A program made the position numbers and the translations under genes. Positions 21,140 to 21,777 of a stretch of DNA of 21,777 bases are shown here, one piece after another (the first letter of the stretch is position 1; every line of letters starts with the position of its first letter). Source of the stretch: JANNHK01 sp031404355. Lineage in GTDB: Bacteria; Actinomycetota; Acidimicrobiia; IMCC26256; PALSA-610. The DNA lies in assembly GCA_031404355.1 (NCBI GenBank), contig JANNHK010000046.1, forward strand, positions 1-21,777, written 5' to 3'. The notes beneath the pieces were generated by a model, which worked only from the letters and a program-made list of their open reading frames with translations, did not search any database and was not told the DNA's origin.

Positions 21140-21777
21140 ATGTTCCCCCTCGACGATGTTCGGAAATCGGTCGAGAAACTGGCCGCCTACGAGGGGCGTA
21201 TCGAAATTGCCGAGCTCGCTCGGGTGCGCGACCAGTTCGAGGCCGCGTTCACGCGCATCGTCGCCGACGCAGAACGCGCGGGCGACTTCTCGCACCCGCA
21301 CAGGTCGCACGCGACCCAGCTCGCGGGTGCGGCTCGTTGCACACAGCGGGCCGCCGAACAAACACTGAAGACGGGCCGGGTGATGGCCGAGATGCCGCTG
21401 CTCGCCCATGCTTTCCTCTCGGGTTCGGTACCGCCCGACAACGTGCGGGTGATCGCGCAGGTTTGGACGCCGGAACGCGCTGCGGGGTTCGCCGAAGTCG
21501 AAGCCACGTTGGTCCAGGCCGCGACGTCATGGACGCCACGGGAAATGCGCACGCTCGTACAACGGGTGTGCGAGTGGGTCGACCAGGACGACGGCACGGC
21601 CGAGGCCCGCGACCGCCATGCGCGCCGGGAACTGTTCGTCTCCAAACTCAACGGGTCTGGCGTCCTCAACGGACGCCTCGACCCCGACGTCACCGAGAAT
21701 GTGATCGCAGCCCTCGAAGCCGCGATGGCCGACGGCCCCGATGTTCCGGGCGAGAAGCGGACGCGTCCGCAGCGGCG
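21140..21777 (+). CDS. DUF222 / 13E12-repeat family protein, probable HNH endonuclease (3' end outside window)
   Basis: Translation from ATG at 21140 stays open for 212 codons to the window edge. The N-terminal DUF222 region is recognisable: an early helix (AYEGRIEIAELARVRDQFEA), HATQLAGAARCTQRAAEQT, LKTGRVMAEMPLLAHAFLSG, SVPPDNVRVIAQV, and DRHARRELFVSK with NGRLDPDVTE near the end. Family members usually carry a C-terminal HNH nuclease domain, which would lie beyond the window, so nuclease activity is expected but not seen. In actinobacteria these genes (13E12 repeats of Mycobacterium) are multi-copy and are associated with insertions. The gene starts where a nitroreductase-type gene is broken, and the 57 bp before it are about 42% GC, well below the rest of the window. 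No Shine-Dalgarno is present. Confidence 0.85.
   Translation, partial: MFPLDDVRKSVEKLAAYEGRIEIAELARVRDQFEAAFTRIVADAERAGDFSHPHRSHATQLAGAARCTQRAAEQTLKTGRVMAEMPLLAHAFLSGSVPPDNVRVIAQVWTPERAAGFAEVEATLVQAATSWTPREMRTLVQRVCEWVDQDDGTAEARDRHARRELFVSKLNGSGVLNGRLDPDVTENVIAALEAAMADGPDVPGEKRTRPQR

Noticed and set aside
1..21777. CRISPR array, tRNA, rRNA, transposon or prophage genes
   Set aside because: No regularly spaced repeats, no tRNA- or rRNA-like sequence and no recombinase, transposase or phage structural protein were seen; the only mobile-type gene is the DUF222 gene at the right end.

Overview
The window is high-GC, densely coded DNA, most likely from an actinomycete-type bacterium (Actinomycetota; an Acidimicrobiia- or Mycobacteriales-like host is possible but unproven). 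The signs are frequent GTG starts, 1-11 nt gene overlaps, three cytochrome P450s, an LLM-class F420-type oxidoreductase, a remnant of a Ddn-type deazaflavin nitroreductase, and a DUF222/13E12-type gene with a leaderless-looking promoter. I found no tRNA, rRNA, CRISPR array, transposase or phage gene.

Region 1 (1-7253) centres on a 158-bp divergent intergenic region (5788-5945). Leftward runs a five-gene run: amidohydrolase-2 protein, aldo/keto reductase, SDR, N-acyl-D-amino-acid deacylase-like amidohydrolase, and an epoxide hydrolase cut by the window edge. Rightward starts a double-headed TetR regulator with two HTH domains in one chain. The intergenic region holds two copies of CTAAC-N4-GTGTCA with centres 76 bp apart, arranged around a second inverted repeat.

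Region 2 (7273-14451) continues rightward as a tightly coupled operon: P450, acyl-CoA dehydrogenase, P450, aldehyde dehydrogenase, a second amidohydrolase-2 paralogue, and an LLM-class oxidoreductase. Most junctions overlap by 1-11 nt.

Region 3 (14489-20289) is a leftward operon (SDR, solo molybdenum-hydroxylase large subunit, P450, TetR; every junction a 4-nt GTGA/ATGA overlap) divergent from a 3-alpha-hydroxysteroid-dehydrogenase-like SDR. Their 92-bp spacer has a perfect palindrome overlapping a plausible promoter.

Region 4 (20296-21777) holds a small uncharacterised protein, a nitroreductase-like gene broken after 67-68 codons, and the start of a DUF222 gene whose AT-richer upstream sequence begins where the broken gene ends.

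Together, regions 1-3 look like a catabolic locus for a hydrophobic, oxygen-poor molecule (terpenoid-, steroid- or alkyl-aromatic-like). P450s would insert oxygen, SDR/AKR/ALDH/molybdenum enzymes would oxidise further, the epoxide hydrolase and amidohydrolase-2 enzymes would hydrolyse or cleave, and the acyl-CoA dehydrogenase would feed a beta-oxidation-like step. The substrate cannot be read from the sequence. There is no P450 redox partner, acyl-CoA ligase, hydratase or thiolase in the window, so the pathway is either incomplete here or uses enzymes encoded elsewhere.
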